A stretch of DNA of 64,000 nt from Stenotrophomonas maltophilia (GTDB taxonomy: Bacteria > Pseudomonadota > Gammaproteobacteria > Xanthomonadales > Xanthomonadaceae). Made by a program: the position numbers and the translations under genes. The notes beneath the pieces were generated by a model. It saw only the letters and a program-made list of their open reading frames with translations. It had not been told where the DNA came from and searched no databases. Shown one piece after another: positions 42,011-51,427 of the stretch. Where the stretch lies: positions 744,001 to 808,000 of the forward strand of contig NZ_CP090423.1 of NCBI RefSeq assembly GCF_023518235.1. The letters run 5' to 3'. Numbering within the stretch: position 1 is the first letter of the stretch; every line of letters begins with the position of its first letter.

Positions 42011-43258
42011 ATGAATTTCTCCCTTCATGTTGCGGCCGTGCTGGCCGCCCTTGTGTGCGCACCCACGGCGTCAGCGTTGTCGCTGGCCGACGCGCAGCGT
42101 GCGATGGACGCCCACAACCCGGACCTGCGTGCGGCGGCACTGGAGCTGCGCGGGGTCCAGGGCGATGCGCAGAGCGCCGCGCTGCGGCCGGCAGCCGAGC
42201 TGTCGATCGGCAGCAGCAAGATCAGCCCGAAGCATGGCATCGGCCCCGGTCGCTGGCAGGACAAGCGGGTGGACAGCACGCTGGGCCTGGGCTGGACCTG
42301 GGAGCGTGGCGGCAAGCGAGCGCTGCGCATCCGCCAGGCCGATGCGTTGCTGCAGGTGGCCGGGCTGGAGATGCTTGATACCCGTCGCCGCCAGCAGGTG
42401 GCATTGCATGAAGCCTATTTCGGGCTGAAGGGCGCACAGGAGCGCGCGCAGATCGCCGAGGCCAACCGGCAGAGTTCGGCCGAGCAGATGGCAGCGGCGG
42501 ACAAGCAGGTGGCCACCGGTGCGATGGCGCCGGTGGATCGCGCGCGGCTGGCGGTGGACGATCTGGCAGTGGCCGACGCAGCACGCGAGGCGGCGCTGGA
42601 CCTGCGCGATGCGCGGAACACGCTCGGCCTGTTGCTCGGCCGCGATGACAGCGGCGAACTGAGCGCCGATGACGCGTGGCCGGACGCCGCCGATGTGGCC
42701 GGTACGCGGGCCTTCGATCCGCAGCAGCGCGCCGATCTGCGAGCCGCGCGCTCGCGCCTGGCCGCCGCCGATGCCGGCGTGGCGCTGGCACGCAGCGAGC
42801 GCCACCGGGATATCCAGCTGGGCGTGGAGGCCGAACGTGAGCCGACTGATATCAGTGGCGTTACCTGGGGCGTGTCGTTGACCATTCCGCTCGGCGGCCC
42901 GGCGCGTGCACGCGGTGCGATCCAGCGCGCCGAAGCCGATCGGGACACGGCCGCGCTGGAACTGCAGGTGCAGCAGCGTGAGGCGCGTGCCGAACTGGAC
43001 CAGCTGCAGGCCAGCGCGCAGGCCGCCGCGCAGCGCCGCACCGACTATGAAGGGCTGCACGCCGACGCCGCACGCAAGGCGGTGCAGGGCATCGAGCTGG
43101 CCTACCGCCGTGGTGCTGCCAGCCTGACCGATCTGTTGGATGCGCGCCGTAGCTGGCGCGACTTCGAGGCCGCGCTGATCGAAGCGCGCGCTGACCATGC
43201 CATTGCCCTGGCGCGCTGGGAAGCGGCCACATCCGTTGCTGAAGGAGAATCCCGATGA
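42011..43258 (+). CDS. TolC/CzcC-family outer-membrane factor of a heavy-metal RND pump
   Basis: The 415-residue protein has a signal peptide (VAAVLAALVCAPTASA-LS) and two OEP repeats with the usual long coiled helices (QQVALHEAYFGLKGAQERAQ; ALELQVQQREARAELDQLQA) and IELAYRRGAASLTDLLDARR near the end. It forms the outer-membrane duct of the tripartite pump. The first part lacks a lipobox, unlike some TolC relatives. The stop overlaps the adaptor start (ATGA). The ribosome site is weak. The start at 42011 is the only one yielding a signal peptide. Confidence 0.88.
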   Translation: MNFSLHVAAVLAALVCAPTASALSLADAQRAMDAHNPDLRAAALELRGVQGDAQSAALRPAAELSIGSSKISPKHGIGPGRWQDKRVDSTLGLGWTWERGGKRALRIRQADALLQVAGLEMLDTRRRQQVALHEAYFGLKGAQERAQIAEANRQSSAEQMAAADKQVATGAMAPVDRARLAVDDLAVADAAREAALDLRDARNTLGLLLGRDDSGELSADDAWPDAADVAGTRAFDPQQRADLRAARSRLAAADAGVALARSERHRDIQLGVEAEREPTDISGVTWGVSLTIPLGGPARARGAIQRAEADRDTAALELQVQQREARAELDQLQASAQAAAQRRTDYEGLHADAARKAVQGIELAYRRGAASLTDLLDARRSWRDFEAALIEARADHAIALARWEAATSVAEGESR

Positions 43259-44433
43259 AGTCCACCTTCGCCCATCGCCCGCGGGCGCGACGTGCCGTGC
43301 TGCCGGTGTTGCTGGCGCTGCTGTTGCTGAACGGCTGCGGTCGCGAGCCGGCGTCGTACACCGAGGATGCGCCGCAGGTCAGTGCCGGGCAGATCCAGTT
43401 CCCGGCCGACAGCCGCCAGCTGGAGGTGCTGCGCAGCGAGGCGGTGACCGCCGGTGCCAGTGCCAGCCTGCAGTTGCCGGGCCGCGTGGTCTGGGATGAA
43501 ACCCGCTCCAGTGCACTGCGCACGCCGTTGCCGGGGCAGGTGGCGCGCATCGAGGCGCAGCCGGGGCAGCAGGTGAAGGCCGGCCAGGTCATCGCCTGGA
43601 TCACCTCGCCGGAGTTCGGCCAGGCGCAGGCTGAGGGCGCACGCGGCCGCGCCGAACTGCAGCAGGCGCGAAAGGAGCTGGAACGCACCCGCGAGCTGCA
43701 CGCCGCAGGCGTAGCGTCCGGGCGCGAGCTGGACGAGGCCGAGGCCAACTTCGCCGGAAGTCAGGCCGATCACGCGCGCGCAACCGCCTTTGCCAAGGCC
43801 TATGGCAATGGCCAGCACGTCGATCAGCGCCTGCCGTTGCGCGCGCCCATCAATGGCGTGCTGGTGGAGCGGCGGATGAGCCCGGGCATGGCGGTCAGCG
43901 CGGACAGCGAGCAGCCGTTGGCGGTGATCGGTGACCCGGATCGCCTGTGGCTGCTGCTGGACATTCCCGAGAGCCTGGCCGGACGCTTGAAGGCCGGCAT
44001 GCAGGTGAGCGTACCTGGCGCCGACGGCACGCCGTTGCAAGCCACGCTGCAGCACGTGGACGACTTCGTCGACAGCGAGCGCCGCGTGGTGCAGGCACGC
44101 GCCGAGCTGGACAACCGCACGCGCGGATTCAAGGCCGGGCAGTACGTGCGCGCGCAGGTGGCGCTGCCGGCCGAGGGTGGCGTCAGCCTGCCGGATGCGG
44201 CGGTGCTGCTGATCGATGGCAAGCAGGTGGTGTTCGTGGAAGAAGGCAGGGGCCGTTTCGTGCGCCATGCCGTGCATGCCGAAGAACTCGGTGATGGCCG
44301 CTTGTGGGTACGTGAGGGCCTGGCGGCCGGCAGCCGCGTGGTGGTCGAGGGCGGGCTGCTGCTGCAGCAGCTGGTGGACAGCGCACCGGCTGCTGCGGCT
44401 ACCGTGGGTGGCACGGGGCATGCCGCGCCATGA
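43255..44433 (+). CDS. RND efflux periplasmic adaptor (CzcB/CusB family), lipoprotein
   Basis: The 392-residue protein has a lipoprotein signal (LLALLLLNGC, Cys at residue 26). It shows a lipoyl half-motif (TPLPGQVARIEAQPGQQVKA), a coiled-coil hairpin (about 120-190, ELQQARKELERTRELHAAGV), a second lipoyl half (RAPINGVLVERRMSPGMAVS) and a beta-barrel/MP domain. It bridges the inner-membrane pump and the outer-membrane channel. It lacks the Met-rich N-terminus of copper-handling CusB, which favours a divalent metal such as Zn, Co or Cd, an inference. Overlaps of four bases on both sides couple the three genes. Confidence 0.92.
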   Translation: MKSTFAHRPRARRAVLPVLLALLLLNGCGREPASYTEDAPQVSAGQIQFPADSRQLEVLRSEAVTAGASASLQLPGRVVWDETRSSALRTPLPGQVARIEAQPGQQVKAGQVIAWITSPEFGQAQAEGARGRAELQQARKELERTRELHAAGVASGRELDEAEANFAGSQADHARATAFAKAYGNGQHVDQRLPLRAPINGVLVERRMSPGMAVSADSEQPLAVIGDPDRLWLLLDIPESLAGRLKAGMQVSVPGADGTPLQATLQHVDDFVDSERRVVQARAELDNRTRGFKAGQYVRAQVALPAEGGVSLPDAAVLLIDGKQVVFVEEGRGRFVRHAVHAEELGDGRLWVREGLAAGSRVVVEGGLLLQQLVDSAPAAAATVGGTGHAAP

Positions 44434-47400
44434 TCGATCGCCTGATTGCCTATTGCCTGCGCCAGCCGTTGATGGTGATGCTGGCGTTGCTGTTGTTCAT
44501 CGGCGCCGGTATCGCCGCGTTCCGCGTGCTGCCGGTGGAAGCCTTCCCGGATGTGTCCGACACCCAGGTGACCGTGGTGTCGCTGCACCCGGGCCGTGCC
44601 GCCGAAGAGGTGGAACGCGAGGTGACGATGCCGCTGGAAGTGGCGCTGTCCGGCATTCCGCATTCGGTTCGGGTGTTCTCGCATACGCAGTTCGGCCTGT
44701 CGATGATCATCCTGACCTTCGACGACAAGGCCGATGACTATTTCGCGCGGCAGCAGGTGCTGGAGCGCCTGCAGGGTGTGGAACTGCCGGAAGGGGTGAC
44801 CCCGGAGCTGGAGGCGATGAGTTCGGCGGTGGGCGAGATCTACCGCTACGTGCTGAAAGGCCCGCACATGACGTCCACCCAGCTGCGCACCACCCAGGAG
44901 TGGGTGATGGAGCGTGGACTGCGCACCGTGCCGGGAGTGGCCAATGTGGTCAGTTTCGGCGGTTTCGCCAGAACGTTCCAGGTCAAACCGGACCTGGACA
45001 AGCTGCGCGACCGCGGTGTCAGTCTCGGCGAGTTTGCCGAGGCTCTGGAGAAGGGCAGCTCGAACGCGGGTGGCGGCTATGTGGAGCGTGGCCAGCAGCA
45101 GTTCCTGATTCGTGGTGTTGGCCTGATGCGCACGCCGGCCGACATCGGCAACGTGGTGGTGGCGCAGCGCGGGGGTACGCCGGTGCTGGTACGCGACCTG
45201 GCCGGCATCGCCGATACCGGATTGCCAAGGCAGGGCCTGGTTGGACAGGACGACAACGATGATGCGGTGTTCGGCATGGTGCTGATGCGCAAGGGCGAGA
45301 ACCCGTCCGACGTGCTCGATGCGCTGCATGCACGCATTGCCGAGATCCAGGCCAACCAGCTGCCGGCCGGGGTAAGCATCGAGCCGTTCTACGATCGCTC
45401 GTGGCTGGTCTCGACCACTTTGAAGACGGTGTTCCGCAACCTGCTGGAAGGTGCGGTGCTGGTGTTCCTGGTGCTGTGGCTGTTCCTGTACAACGCGCGA
45501 GCCGCGCTGATCGTGGCGGCGATGATGCCGCTGGCGCTGCTGTCGACCTTCCTTGGCCTGCACCTGTGGGGCGTGCCGGCCAACCTGCTGTCGCTGGGTG
45601 CGATGGACTTCGGCATCATCATCGATGGCGCGGTGATCGTGACTGAGCACATCGTTTCGCGACTCTCGAAGCTGCCACCCAACGCCGACCGGAAGACGCG
45701 TTTCTCGACCATCCTCTCGGCCGCATCCGAAGTGGGGCGGCCGACGTTCTTCTCGATGCTGATCATCATCGCCGCGCACATCCCGATCTTCACCCTGCAG
45801 CGCCAGGAAGGCCGCATGTTCGCGCCGATGGCCTACTCGGTGACCTCGGCGCTGATTGGTGCGTTGATCCTGGCGCTGACCGTGGTGCCGCTGTTCTGCT
45901 ACTGGTGGTTGCGGCGCGACCGCATGCGCGACGGCAATCCGTTGATGGACCGCCTGGCCGGCTGGTACCAGCCGGTGCTGGAGCGCGCCCTGGCGCGACC
46001 CCGTGCGGTGGTGCTGACCGCGGTTGCGTTGCTGGTCGGCACGCTGGCATTGGGTACGCGGCTGGGTTCGGAGTTCCTGCCGGAGCTGGACGAGGGTTCG
46101 ATCTGGCTGACCGCTACACTCGATCCCAGCACCAGTCTGGCCGAAGCGCAGCAGCAGTCGCGGCGGATCCGCGAGCTGGTCGGCACCTTCCCGCAGGTGT
46201 CGACGGTGGTGGCCAAGCTCGGTCGCCCGGAAGACGGCTCCGATGCCAAGGGCGCCAACCAGATCGAGGCGCTGGTAGCGCTGAAGCCGGAGAAGGAGTG
46301 GCCGAAGGGCGTGGACAAGCGGCAGCTGGTGAGTGACCTGCAACGTGCGCTGGAGCAACGCATTCCCGGGCCGGAGTTCTCGGTCTCGCAGCCGGTGCGA
46401 GACAACATTCTGGAGAGCATTTCGCAGATCAAGGGTCAGGTGGTGATCAAGGTCAGCGGCTCGGACCTGGACGTGCTGAACCGGCAGGCGCAGGCGATCC
46501 TGGGCCAGGTGCGTGGCGTGGAGGGCGTGGAGAGCGCCTTCATCGACCGCGACGGTTCGCTGCCGCAGCTGCAGATCGAGATCGACCGTGACCGTGCTGC
46601 GCGCTATGGCCTGAACGTGCGCGACATCGACGAGGTGATCGAGACCGCACTGGGCGGGCGCCAGGTCGGCGAACTGTGGGAAGGCGACCGCAGGTTCCCG
46701 ATCACGCTGCGCCTGGACGACGCTGACCGTGACTTGCAACACCTGCGCATGGTGCCGGTCGGCATCGGCGACGGCCATACAGTGGCGCTGTCCGACGTGG
46801 CTGATTTCCGCATGGCCAGCGGCGCGATCAACATCTCGCGCGAGAACGCCCAACGGGTGAAGGCGGTCAGCATCTTCATTGCCGGGCGTGACATGGGCAG
46901 CGTCGTGGCCGACATGCGCAAGCGCGTGGACGCCAACGTGCAGCTGACCGAGGGCTACCGGCTGGAGTGGTCCGGTGAGTTCGAGAACCAGCAGCGTGCG
47001 ATGAAGCGGCTGGGCTGGGTGATCCCGCTGTCGGTGCTGATCATCTTCGTGCTGCTGTTCGATGCCTTCAAGGACATCAGCAGTGCCGCCCTGATCCTGG
47101 CCAACGTGCCACTGGCGATGATCGGCGGCATCCTCGCGCTGTGGTTGATCGGCATTCCACTGTCGGTGTCGGCGGCGATCGGCTTCATTGCATTGTTCGG
47201 GCAGGCCGTGCTGAACGGGGTGGTGATGCTCAGTCGCTTCGCGCAGCTGCGAGAGCAGGGCATGGACCTGCTGCAGTCGGTTGTGCAGGGCTCGCTGCAG
47301 CGCCTGCGCACGGTGCTGATGACCGCGCTGCTGGCAATGTTCGGCCTGCTGCCGATGGCGACCTCGCACGCGATCGGCGCCGAGACCCAGAAGCCGCTGG

Positions 47401-47504
47401 CGGTGGTGGTGATCGGTGGCCTGCTGTCGGCGATGCTGCTGACGTTGCTGGTGCTGCCGACGCTGTATTACTGGGTGCACCGGCGACGGGAGGCCAGACT
47501 GTAG
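44430..47504 (+). CDS. Heavy-metal efflux RND permease (CzcA/HME family)
   Basis: The 1024-residue, 12-helix inner-membrane proton/metal antiporter begins MIDRLIAYCLRQPLMVM, typical for HME-RND. The proton-relay helix 4 motif reads DFGIIIDGAVIVTEH, retaining the two Asp and the Glu of the divalent-metal subgroup (DFG-x3-DGA-x3-xE), but with TEH where the zinc/cobalt type has VEN. Large periplasmic loops follow helices 1 and 7. Upstream genes supply the adaptor and outer-membrane factor. Metal choice (Co/Zn/Cd/Ni) cannot be fixed by eye. Its TAG stop (47502-47504) is the head of a SMAG dimer. Confidence 0.93.
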   Translation: MIDRLIAYCLRQPLMVMLALLLFIGAGIAAFRVLPVEAFPDVSDTQVTVVSLHPGRAAEEVEREVTMPLEVALSGIPHSVRVFSHTQFGLSMIILTFDDKADDYFARQQVLERLQGVELPEGVTPELEAMSSAVGEIYRYVLKGPHMTSTQLRTTQEWVMERGLRTVPGVANVVSFGGFARTFQVKPDLDKLRDRGVSLGEFAEALEKGSSNAGGGYVERGQQQFLIRGVGLMRTPADIGNVVVAQRGGTPVLVRDLAGIADTGLPRQGLVGQDDNDDAVFGMVLMRKGENPSDVLDALHARIAEIQANQLPAGVSIEPFYDRSWLVSTTLKTVFRNLLEGAVLVFLVLWLFLYNARAALIVAAMMPLALLSTFLGLHLWGVPANLLSLGAMDFGIIIDGAVIVTEHIVSRLSKLPPNADRKTRFSTILSAASEVGRPTFFSMLIIIAAHIPIFTLQRQEGRMFAPMAYSVTSALIGALILALTVVPLFCYWWLRRDRMRDGNPLMDRLAGWYQPVLERALARPRAVVLTAVALLVGTLALGTRLGSEFLPELDEGSIWLTATLDPSTSLAEAQQQSRRIRELVGTFPQVSTVVAKLGRPEDGSDAKGANQIEALVALKPEKEWPKGVDKRQLVSDLQRALEQRIPGPEFSVSQPVRDNILESISQIKGQVVIKVSGSDLDVLNRQAQAILGQVRGVEGVESAFIDRDGSLPQLQIEIDRDRAARYGLNVRDIDEVIETALGGRQVGELWEGDRRFPITLRLDDADRDLQHLRMVPVGIGDGHTVALSDVADFRMASGAINISRENAQRVKAVSIFIAGRDMGSVVADMRKRVDANVQLTEGYRLEWSGEFENQQRAMKRLGWVIPLSVLIIFVLLFDAFKDISSAALILANVPLAMIGGILALWLIGIPLSVSAAIGFIALFGQAVLNGVVMLSRFAQLREQGMDLLQSVVQGSLQRLRTVLMTALLAMFGLLPMATSHAIGAETQKPLAVVVIGGLLSAMLLTLLVLPTLYYWVHRRREARL

Positions 47505-47597
47505 AGCCGAGCCCCCACTCGGCTGCTTCTGGCCTCCGCACGAAAAGCAGCCGAGCGTGGCTCGGCTCTACAGTAGATCCACGCCATGCGTGGATGG
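47501..47597. repeat. SMAG dimer plus monomer between two convergent genes, supplying both stop codons
   Basis: GTAG at 47501 begins one arm, the inverted mate ends CTAC at 47571, and GTAGATCCACGCCATGCGTG starts at 47573. The plus-strand TAG at 47502 ends the RND gene. The minus-strand TAG at 47570-47568 ends the histidine kinase gene. Confidence 0.85.
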
Positions 47598-48965
47598 AGC
47601 CTGCCGCTGCGCGACCGGCAGCACCATCTCGAACACGGTACCCGCTTCGTCGGAGACAACACTCACGCTGCCGCCGTGCGCCTGCGCGATGGCACGGGTG
47701 ATCGCCAGGCCAAGCCCGGCGCCTTCATGCCGGCCACGCTCGCCACGGTAGAAGCGGTCGAACAGGCGCGGCAGCGCCTCGATGGCTATCGGCATGCCGA
47801 TGTTATGAACGCTGATCCTGCACAGGCCTTCGGCTTCGGCCAGCCGCATCCGCACCTCACTGCCGGCAGCGGCGTGCTTCAGTGCGTTGGAAAGCAGGTT
47901 GGCAATCGCCCGGTGCAGCATCAGCCGGTTGCCGTTGACCCTCGCCATGCCTTCCCGGCGCAGCGTCAACTGCCGATCCTCGGCCAGCGGCTCGTAGAAC
48001 TCCAGCAGCGCGTCCGCCACGGCATCCAGCGGCACCGGCTCGCGTGAGGGCAGGGCACCGGGTGCTTCGGCCTGCGCCAGGTACAGCAGGTCACCCACGG
48101 TCTGGGCCAGCTGCTGCAGCTCTTCGGCGCAGGACGCCAGGGTTTCGCGATAGGCCTCGTTGCTGCGGGGGTGCGCCAGCACCACCTGCACCTGGGTGAG
48201 CATATTGGTGATGGGCGTGCGCAGTTCGTGGGCCAGATCACCGGAGAACCCGGTCAGCCGCGCGAAGTCCTGCTGCAGGCGTGCCAGCATGCCGTTGAGG
48301 GTCTGTGCCAGCTGTTCCAGTTCGGCCGGCGCGCTGCGTGCGCTCAGCCGGCGCTGCAATCGACCGGCGGTGATCTGCCGGGCCTCGTCAGCCAGCGTGT
48401 GCAGCGGCCGCAGGGTGCGCCGCACCACATAGCTCCCCAGCAGACTGCTGGCCAGGGCAGCGCCGATGATGGCAATTGCCAGCAGATGGCGGAACCGTTG
48501 CAGGAAGGCGGCGTGGCGATCGTCGTCAATGGCCAGCAGGGTCACCAGCGAGCCGCCGTCGGTCAGAGTCTGCCGCAGATGCAGGGCATGCATGCAGCGG
48601 CCATCGGTGAGGATCCAGTCGTGCCGGCGCGGCGTGGTGTCGATGGGTTGGCGGCGTGCGTGTTCGCGCAGCAGCGCCGGGGCGGTGGAGAACAGGACGG
48701 CACCGCGGTCATCGAGGATGTGGAAGGCGATATCAGGATGGTGGCCGAGCGCCTCGCCCAGGCGCTGAGCGCGTCCGGATGCAGGGGCGTTGCCGGCCAG
48801 GTCGCGGATCAAGGCCGCCTTGTTCTCCAGTTCGATGAAATCCTGCGCCACCAGATCGTGACGGGCGCTGAGATAGATCGCCACGCCCAGCGCCGCCAGT
48901 ACCAGCGTAGCAACGGTGGCGAACAGCAGCGTCAGGCGTACCGCGATGGAACGGCGCAGGCTCAT
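47568..48965 (-). CDS. Heavy-metal sensor histidine kinase (CusS/CopS type)
   Basis: The 465-residue inner-membrane kinase has a first membrane helix (about 8-33), a periplasmic sensor (about 34-165, [20 protein letters not shown] and a His/Cys-bearing [10 protein letters not shown]), a second helix, HAMP ([20 protein letters not shown]), DHp His in [14 protein letters not shown], and HATPase with [10 protein letters not shown] and [10 protein letters not shown]. This is the family of copper/silver sensors. It follows the regulator with a four-base overlap and lies downstream of copC-copD. The last residues [10 protein letters not shown] and the stop are encoded by a SMAG repeat, as in the OsmC gene. 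Confidence 0.9.
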   Translation of the reverse strand: MSLRRSIAVRLTLLFATVATLVLAALGVAIYLSARHDLVAQDFIELENKAALIRDLAGNAPASGRAQRLGEALGHHPDIAFHILDDRGAVLFSTAPALLREHARRQPIDTTPRRHDWILTDGRCMHALHLRQTLTDGGSLVTLLAIDDDRHAAFLQRFRHLLAIAIIGAALASSLLGSYVVRRTLRPLHTLADEARQITAGRLQRRLSARSAPAELEQLAQTLNGMLARLQQDFARLTGFSGDLAHELRTPITNMLTQVQVVLAHPRSNEAYRETLASCAEELQQLAQTVGDLLYLAQAEAPGALPSREPVPLDAVADALLEFYEPLAEDRQLTLRREGMARVNGNRLMLHRAIANLLSNALKHAAAGSEVRMRLAEAEGLCRISVHNIGMPIAIEALPRLFDRFYRGERGRHEGAGLGLAITRAIAQAHGGSVSVVSDEAGTVFEMVLPVAQRQAPSTHGVDLL

Positions 48966-49660
48966 CCTTCGCGGGCGGCGCCCTCGTCAGGCGCCTCCAG
49001 CACGTACCCCATGCCGCGCACGGTGATGATCAGCCTGGCATCGAAGCCATCGTCGATCTTCGCTCGCAGGCGCCGGATCGCCACATCGATCACGTTGGTG
49101 TCGCTGTCGAAGTTCATGTCCCACACCTGCGAGGCGATCAGCGAGCGCGGCAGCACTTCACCACGGCGGCGTGCGAGCAGCTCCAGCAGGGTGTATTCCT
49201 TGGGGCTGAGGGTGATGCGCTGGCCGCCGCGCTCCACCCGGCGGCGCAGGGTATCCACCACCAGGTCGGCGATGACGATGCGTTCGGCCTGCGGCAGCAC
49301 CTGGCCACGGCGCAGCAGGGTGCGCACGCGCGCCAGCAGCTCGGCGAAGGCGAAGGGTTTGCCGAGGTAGTCGTCGGCACCCAGCTCCAGGCCCTGCACC
49401 CGGTCGGCGATGCTGCTGCGCGCAGTGAGAAACAGCACCGGCACCTGCCCGCCGGTGGCGCGCAGGCGTGACAGCACGTTCCAGCCGTCCATGCCCGGCA
49501 GCATCACATCGAGGATGACCAGCTGGTACTCGCCGCCGCTCGCCAGATGCAGGCCATCAAGGCCATTGCAGGCCAGATCGACCACGTAGCCGGCCTCGAT
49601 CAGGCCCTGGCGCAGGTAGTTTCCGGTCTTGGGTTCGTCTTCGACGATCAGCAGCTTCAT
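48962..49660 (-). CDS. Copper-responsive OmpR-family regulator (CusR/CopR type)
   Basis: The 232-residue protein has a receiver ([20 protein letters not shown], a signature of the CusR/CopR/PcoR group), phosphoacceptor Asp in [13 protein letters not shown], Lys in YLGKPFAF, and a winged helix ([35 protein letters not shown]). It lies 45 bases after copD and overlaps the kinase. It likely activates copCD and its own operon in response to copper. Confidence 0.93.
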   Translation of the reverse strand: MKLLIVEDEPKTGNYLRQGLIEAGYVVDLACNGLDGLHLASGGEYQLVILDVMLPGMDGWNVLSRLRATGGQVPVLFLTARSSIADRVQGLELGADDYLGKPFAFAELLARVRTLLRRGQVLPQAERIVIADLVVDTLRRRVERGGQRITLSPKEYTLLELLARRRGEVLPRSLIASQVWDMNFDSDTNVIDVAIRRLRAKIDDGFDARLIITVRGMGYVLEAPDEGAAREG

Positions 49661-49705
49661 GGTGCGCCCATCATCGCAGTTTGAGCTGTCATCGGCAGGC
49701 AGGGT

Positions 49706-50590
49706 TCATGCCAGCGGGTCCAGCGTGCCCAGCACAGCGACGCAGGCCAGCACCAGCAGCACCAGCGCCGACTCGCAGGCCAGGCTGTGGCGCAGCGCGC
49801 GCAGCGGCCGCGGTTGCCAGCCGCCACGGATGGAGGTGGCCAGCGCCGGCACCAGGCGCCAGCGATGCAGTGCAGCCAGCCCCAGCATGCCGGCCACCAG
49901 CGCCAGCTTCAACAGCAGCCAGCGCCCATGCGCGGTGCCGGTCAGGGTCTGTGCGGAGCCACCGAGATCGACATAGGTGTAGGTGCCTGTCATCGCCAGG
50001 GTGGCAACGATGATCGTGCCGGGCAGCGCAAACCCATGCGCGGCCTGCCACAGCGCATGGGTGCGTTCGCGCAGGCGCAGGCCCTGCGGGCGCAGCGCCA
50101 ATTGCAGGATGGCGGCGATCGCGCCGACCCAGGCGCCGGCCGCCAGCAGGTGGACGATGCCTGCCATCTGCCGCAGAACGCCGCCCAACCCATCGCCGGC
50201 GGCGGCGTGCCCATTCCAGGACAGACTGGCCAGGGCTGTGGCCGCAAGCACGAGTGCGACCCACCGGCGCAGCCCCTGCAGCGGCCGGTCCAAGGCCAGC
50301 AGCGGCAGCATCGCCAGCACGGCGAGGATGCGCAGCAGCCCCGCCTCACCCACCGGTGTACCGGTGAGGAACCAGTGCGCCGTCTCGTGATCAAGGTCGA
50401 GCGGCGCAACGCCGAGCACGCCGGACAGACGGGTCACCGCGTCGATGATCACCAGTGCCAGCGCGATCAGGGGCAGTGCCAAGCCGGCAGCGCGCGGCAG
50501 CGCGGGCCGGACGAACAGCGTCCGCCCGAACAGCAGCATCAGCGCCAGGTACAGCGCCAGCCGCAGCGCATATGTGGAGAGCTCGGCCAT
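49706..50590 (-). CDS. copD: CopD-family copper transport membrane protein
   Basis: The 294-residue protein has eight predicted membrane helices and the CopD domain in the C-terminal half. Conserved histidines appear in DHETAHWFLTG, LSWNGHAAAGDG and GIVHLLAAGAWVGAIAAIL. CopD works with periplasmic CopC in copper uptake or handling across the inner membrane. It follows copC by nine bases and precedes the copRS-like pair in what looks like one operon. Confidence 0.92.
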   Translation of the reverse strand: MAELSTYALRLALYLALMLLFGRTLFVRPALPRAAGLALPLIALALVIIDAVTRLSGVLGVAPLDLDHETAHWFLTGTPVGEAGLLRILAVLAMLPLLALDRPLQGLRRWVALVLAATALASLSWNGHAAAGDGLGGVLRQMAGIVHLLAAGAWVGAIAAILQLALRPQGLRLRERTHALWQAAHGFALPGTIIVATLAMTGTYTYVDLGGSAQTLTGTAHGRWLLLKLALVAGMLGLAALHRWRLVPALATSIRGGWQPRPLRALRHSLACESALVLLVLACVAVLGTLDPLA

Positions 50591-50599
50591 GACCCGGGC

Positions 50600-50977
50600 C
50601 TACTTCACCGCGAAGCGGTAGCTGCCGGTGATCGGGTGGCTGTCCTGGCCGACCGCACGCCATTGCAGTGCATACCTGCCTGCGGGCAGCGGCGCGGCGA
50701 AGCGGACACGCAGGCTATGTCCATCTTCTGAGATCTCCTGCGTGGCGGTCGGCATGGCCATCTTCATGCGGCCATGGTCCATGCTCAGCTCGATGCGCGT
50801 GGCACGGGGCATCACTTTCTCACTGAACTGAAGCTCGATCTGGCTGGCCGGGGCCACGGTTGCGTCGGCGGCCGGCGTCGAGCGCACCAGGCTTGGATGG
50901 GCCAGTGCCAGTGGCGCAATCGCGAGGCCGGACACGAGGACGAGAAGGGCGGTTGAGCGCAGCAGGGGGCGGGCCAT
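50600..50977 (-). CDS. copC: CopC periplasmic copper-binding protein
   Basis: From the ATG at 50977 it encodes 125 residues, the usual CopC length. The signal peptide ends IAPLALA, and the mature start HPSLVRSTPAADATV supplies the N-terminal His of the Cu(II) site. MDHGRMKMAMPTA offers His/Met ligands and DSHPITGSYRFAV closes the fold. Longer reading frames (from 51001 or 51085) lack a better ribosome site. It heads copC-copD-copR-copS and is separated from the upstream cluster by a hairpin. Confidence 0.92.
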   Translation of the reverse strand: MARPLLRSTALLVLVSGLAIAPLALAHPSLVRSTPAADATVAPASQIELQFSEKVMPRATRIELSMDHGRMKMAMPTATQEISEDGHSLRVRFAAPLPAGRYALQWRAVGQDSHPITGSYRFAVK

Positions 50978-51083
50978 GCGTAGGATACCTGTGGAAGACA
51001 TGGCCCTCAGGGTGGAGGGCCGCGCCTTTCGCTGCCCTGACCCGTACATTACCGATCTGTCAGGTTCCGTCTGCCAACAGGTC

Positions 51084-51104
51084 ATGCCGGCCGCTGGCCG
51101 GCAT
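51084..51104 (-). terminator. Perfect hairpin between the moaF-like gene and copC
   Basis: ATGCCGGCC-GCT-GGCCGGCAT is a perfect 9-bp stem with a three-base loop, directly at the stop of the MoaF-like gene. It divides the metabolic cluster from the copper operon. The same CCGGCCGCTGGCCGG core occurs in the repeat at 55179, so it may be REP-derived. Confidence 0.55.
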
Positions 51105-51427
51105 CACAGCACGCGCAGCGGCCCCTGCATGCGATGGAAGCTGCCATCGGCGGCGGTGAACCAGGCCAGCGAACGCCCGCCCACGAATTCATCGACATGC
51201 ACGACGGTAGCGCCATCGGCTTCCTGCCACGAAACAGCATAGACCCCCTCGCTGAGCTGCTGCCACTGGCAGGCGGCTTCGCCGCGTGCACCGGCATGGG
51301 CGCCGGAGACGATGGCGTAGTGCACGTGGCGACTATCGGCACTGTAGACGTTGTCGGCAGCCAGGCCGTCATAGCTGACGCGGAAGCAGCGGCCGGCGAA
51401 CAGCGGCAGGGCGGTGGCGGTACTCAT
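51104..51427 (-). CDS. MoaF-related small protein
   Basis: The 107-residue protein resembles the calycin-like MoaF domain: GRCFRVSYDGLAADNVYSAD at the start, and a characteristic VYAVSWQEADGATVVHVDEF, then GGRSLAWFTAADGSFHRMQG. Proteins of this family are often encoded in aromatic or amine metabolism clusters, and the original MoaF is linked to the monoamine oxidase operon. The ATG overlaps the stop of the cyclase-family gene by four bases, so they are co-translated. The function is unknown. Confidence 0.72.
   Translation of the reverse strand: MSTATALPLFAGRCFRVSYDGLAADNVYSADSRHVHYAIVSGAHAGARGEAACQWQQLSEGVYAVSWQEADGATVVHVDEFVGGRSLAWFTAADGSFHRMQGPLRVL

Noticed and set aside
43824..47480. 1218-codon minus-strand frame opposite the RND pump
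   Set aside because: His/Gln/Arg-rich antisense shadow of the adaptor and pump genes, with no recognisable domain.
51001..51085. Copper-box candidate (TGACA/TGTCA) in front of copC
   Set aside because: A single CTGACAG half is present near 51057 without an adequate inverted partner, so no operator is claimed.
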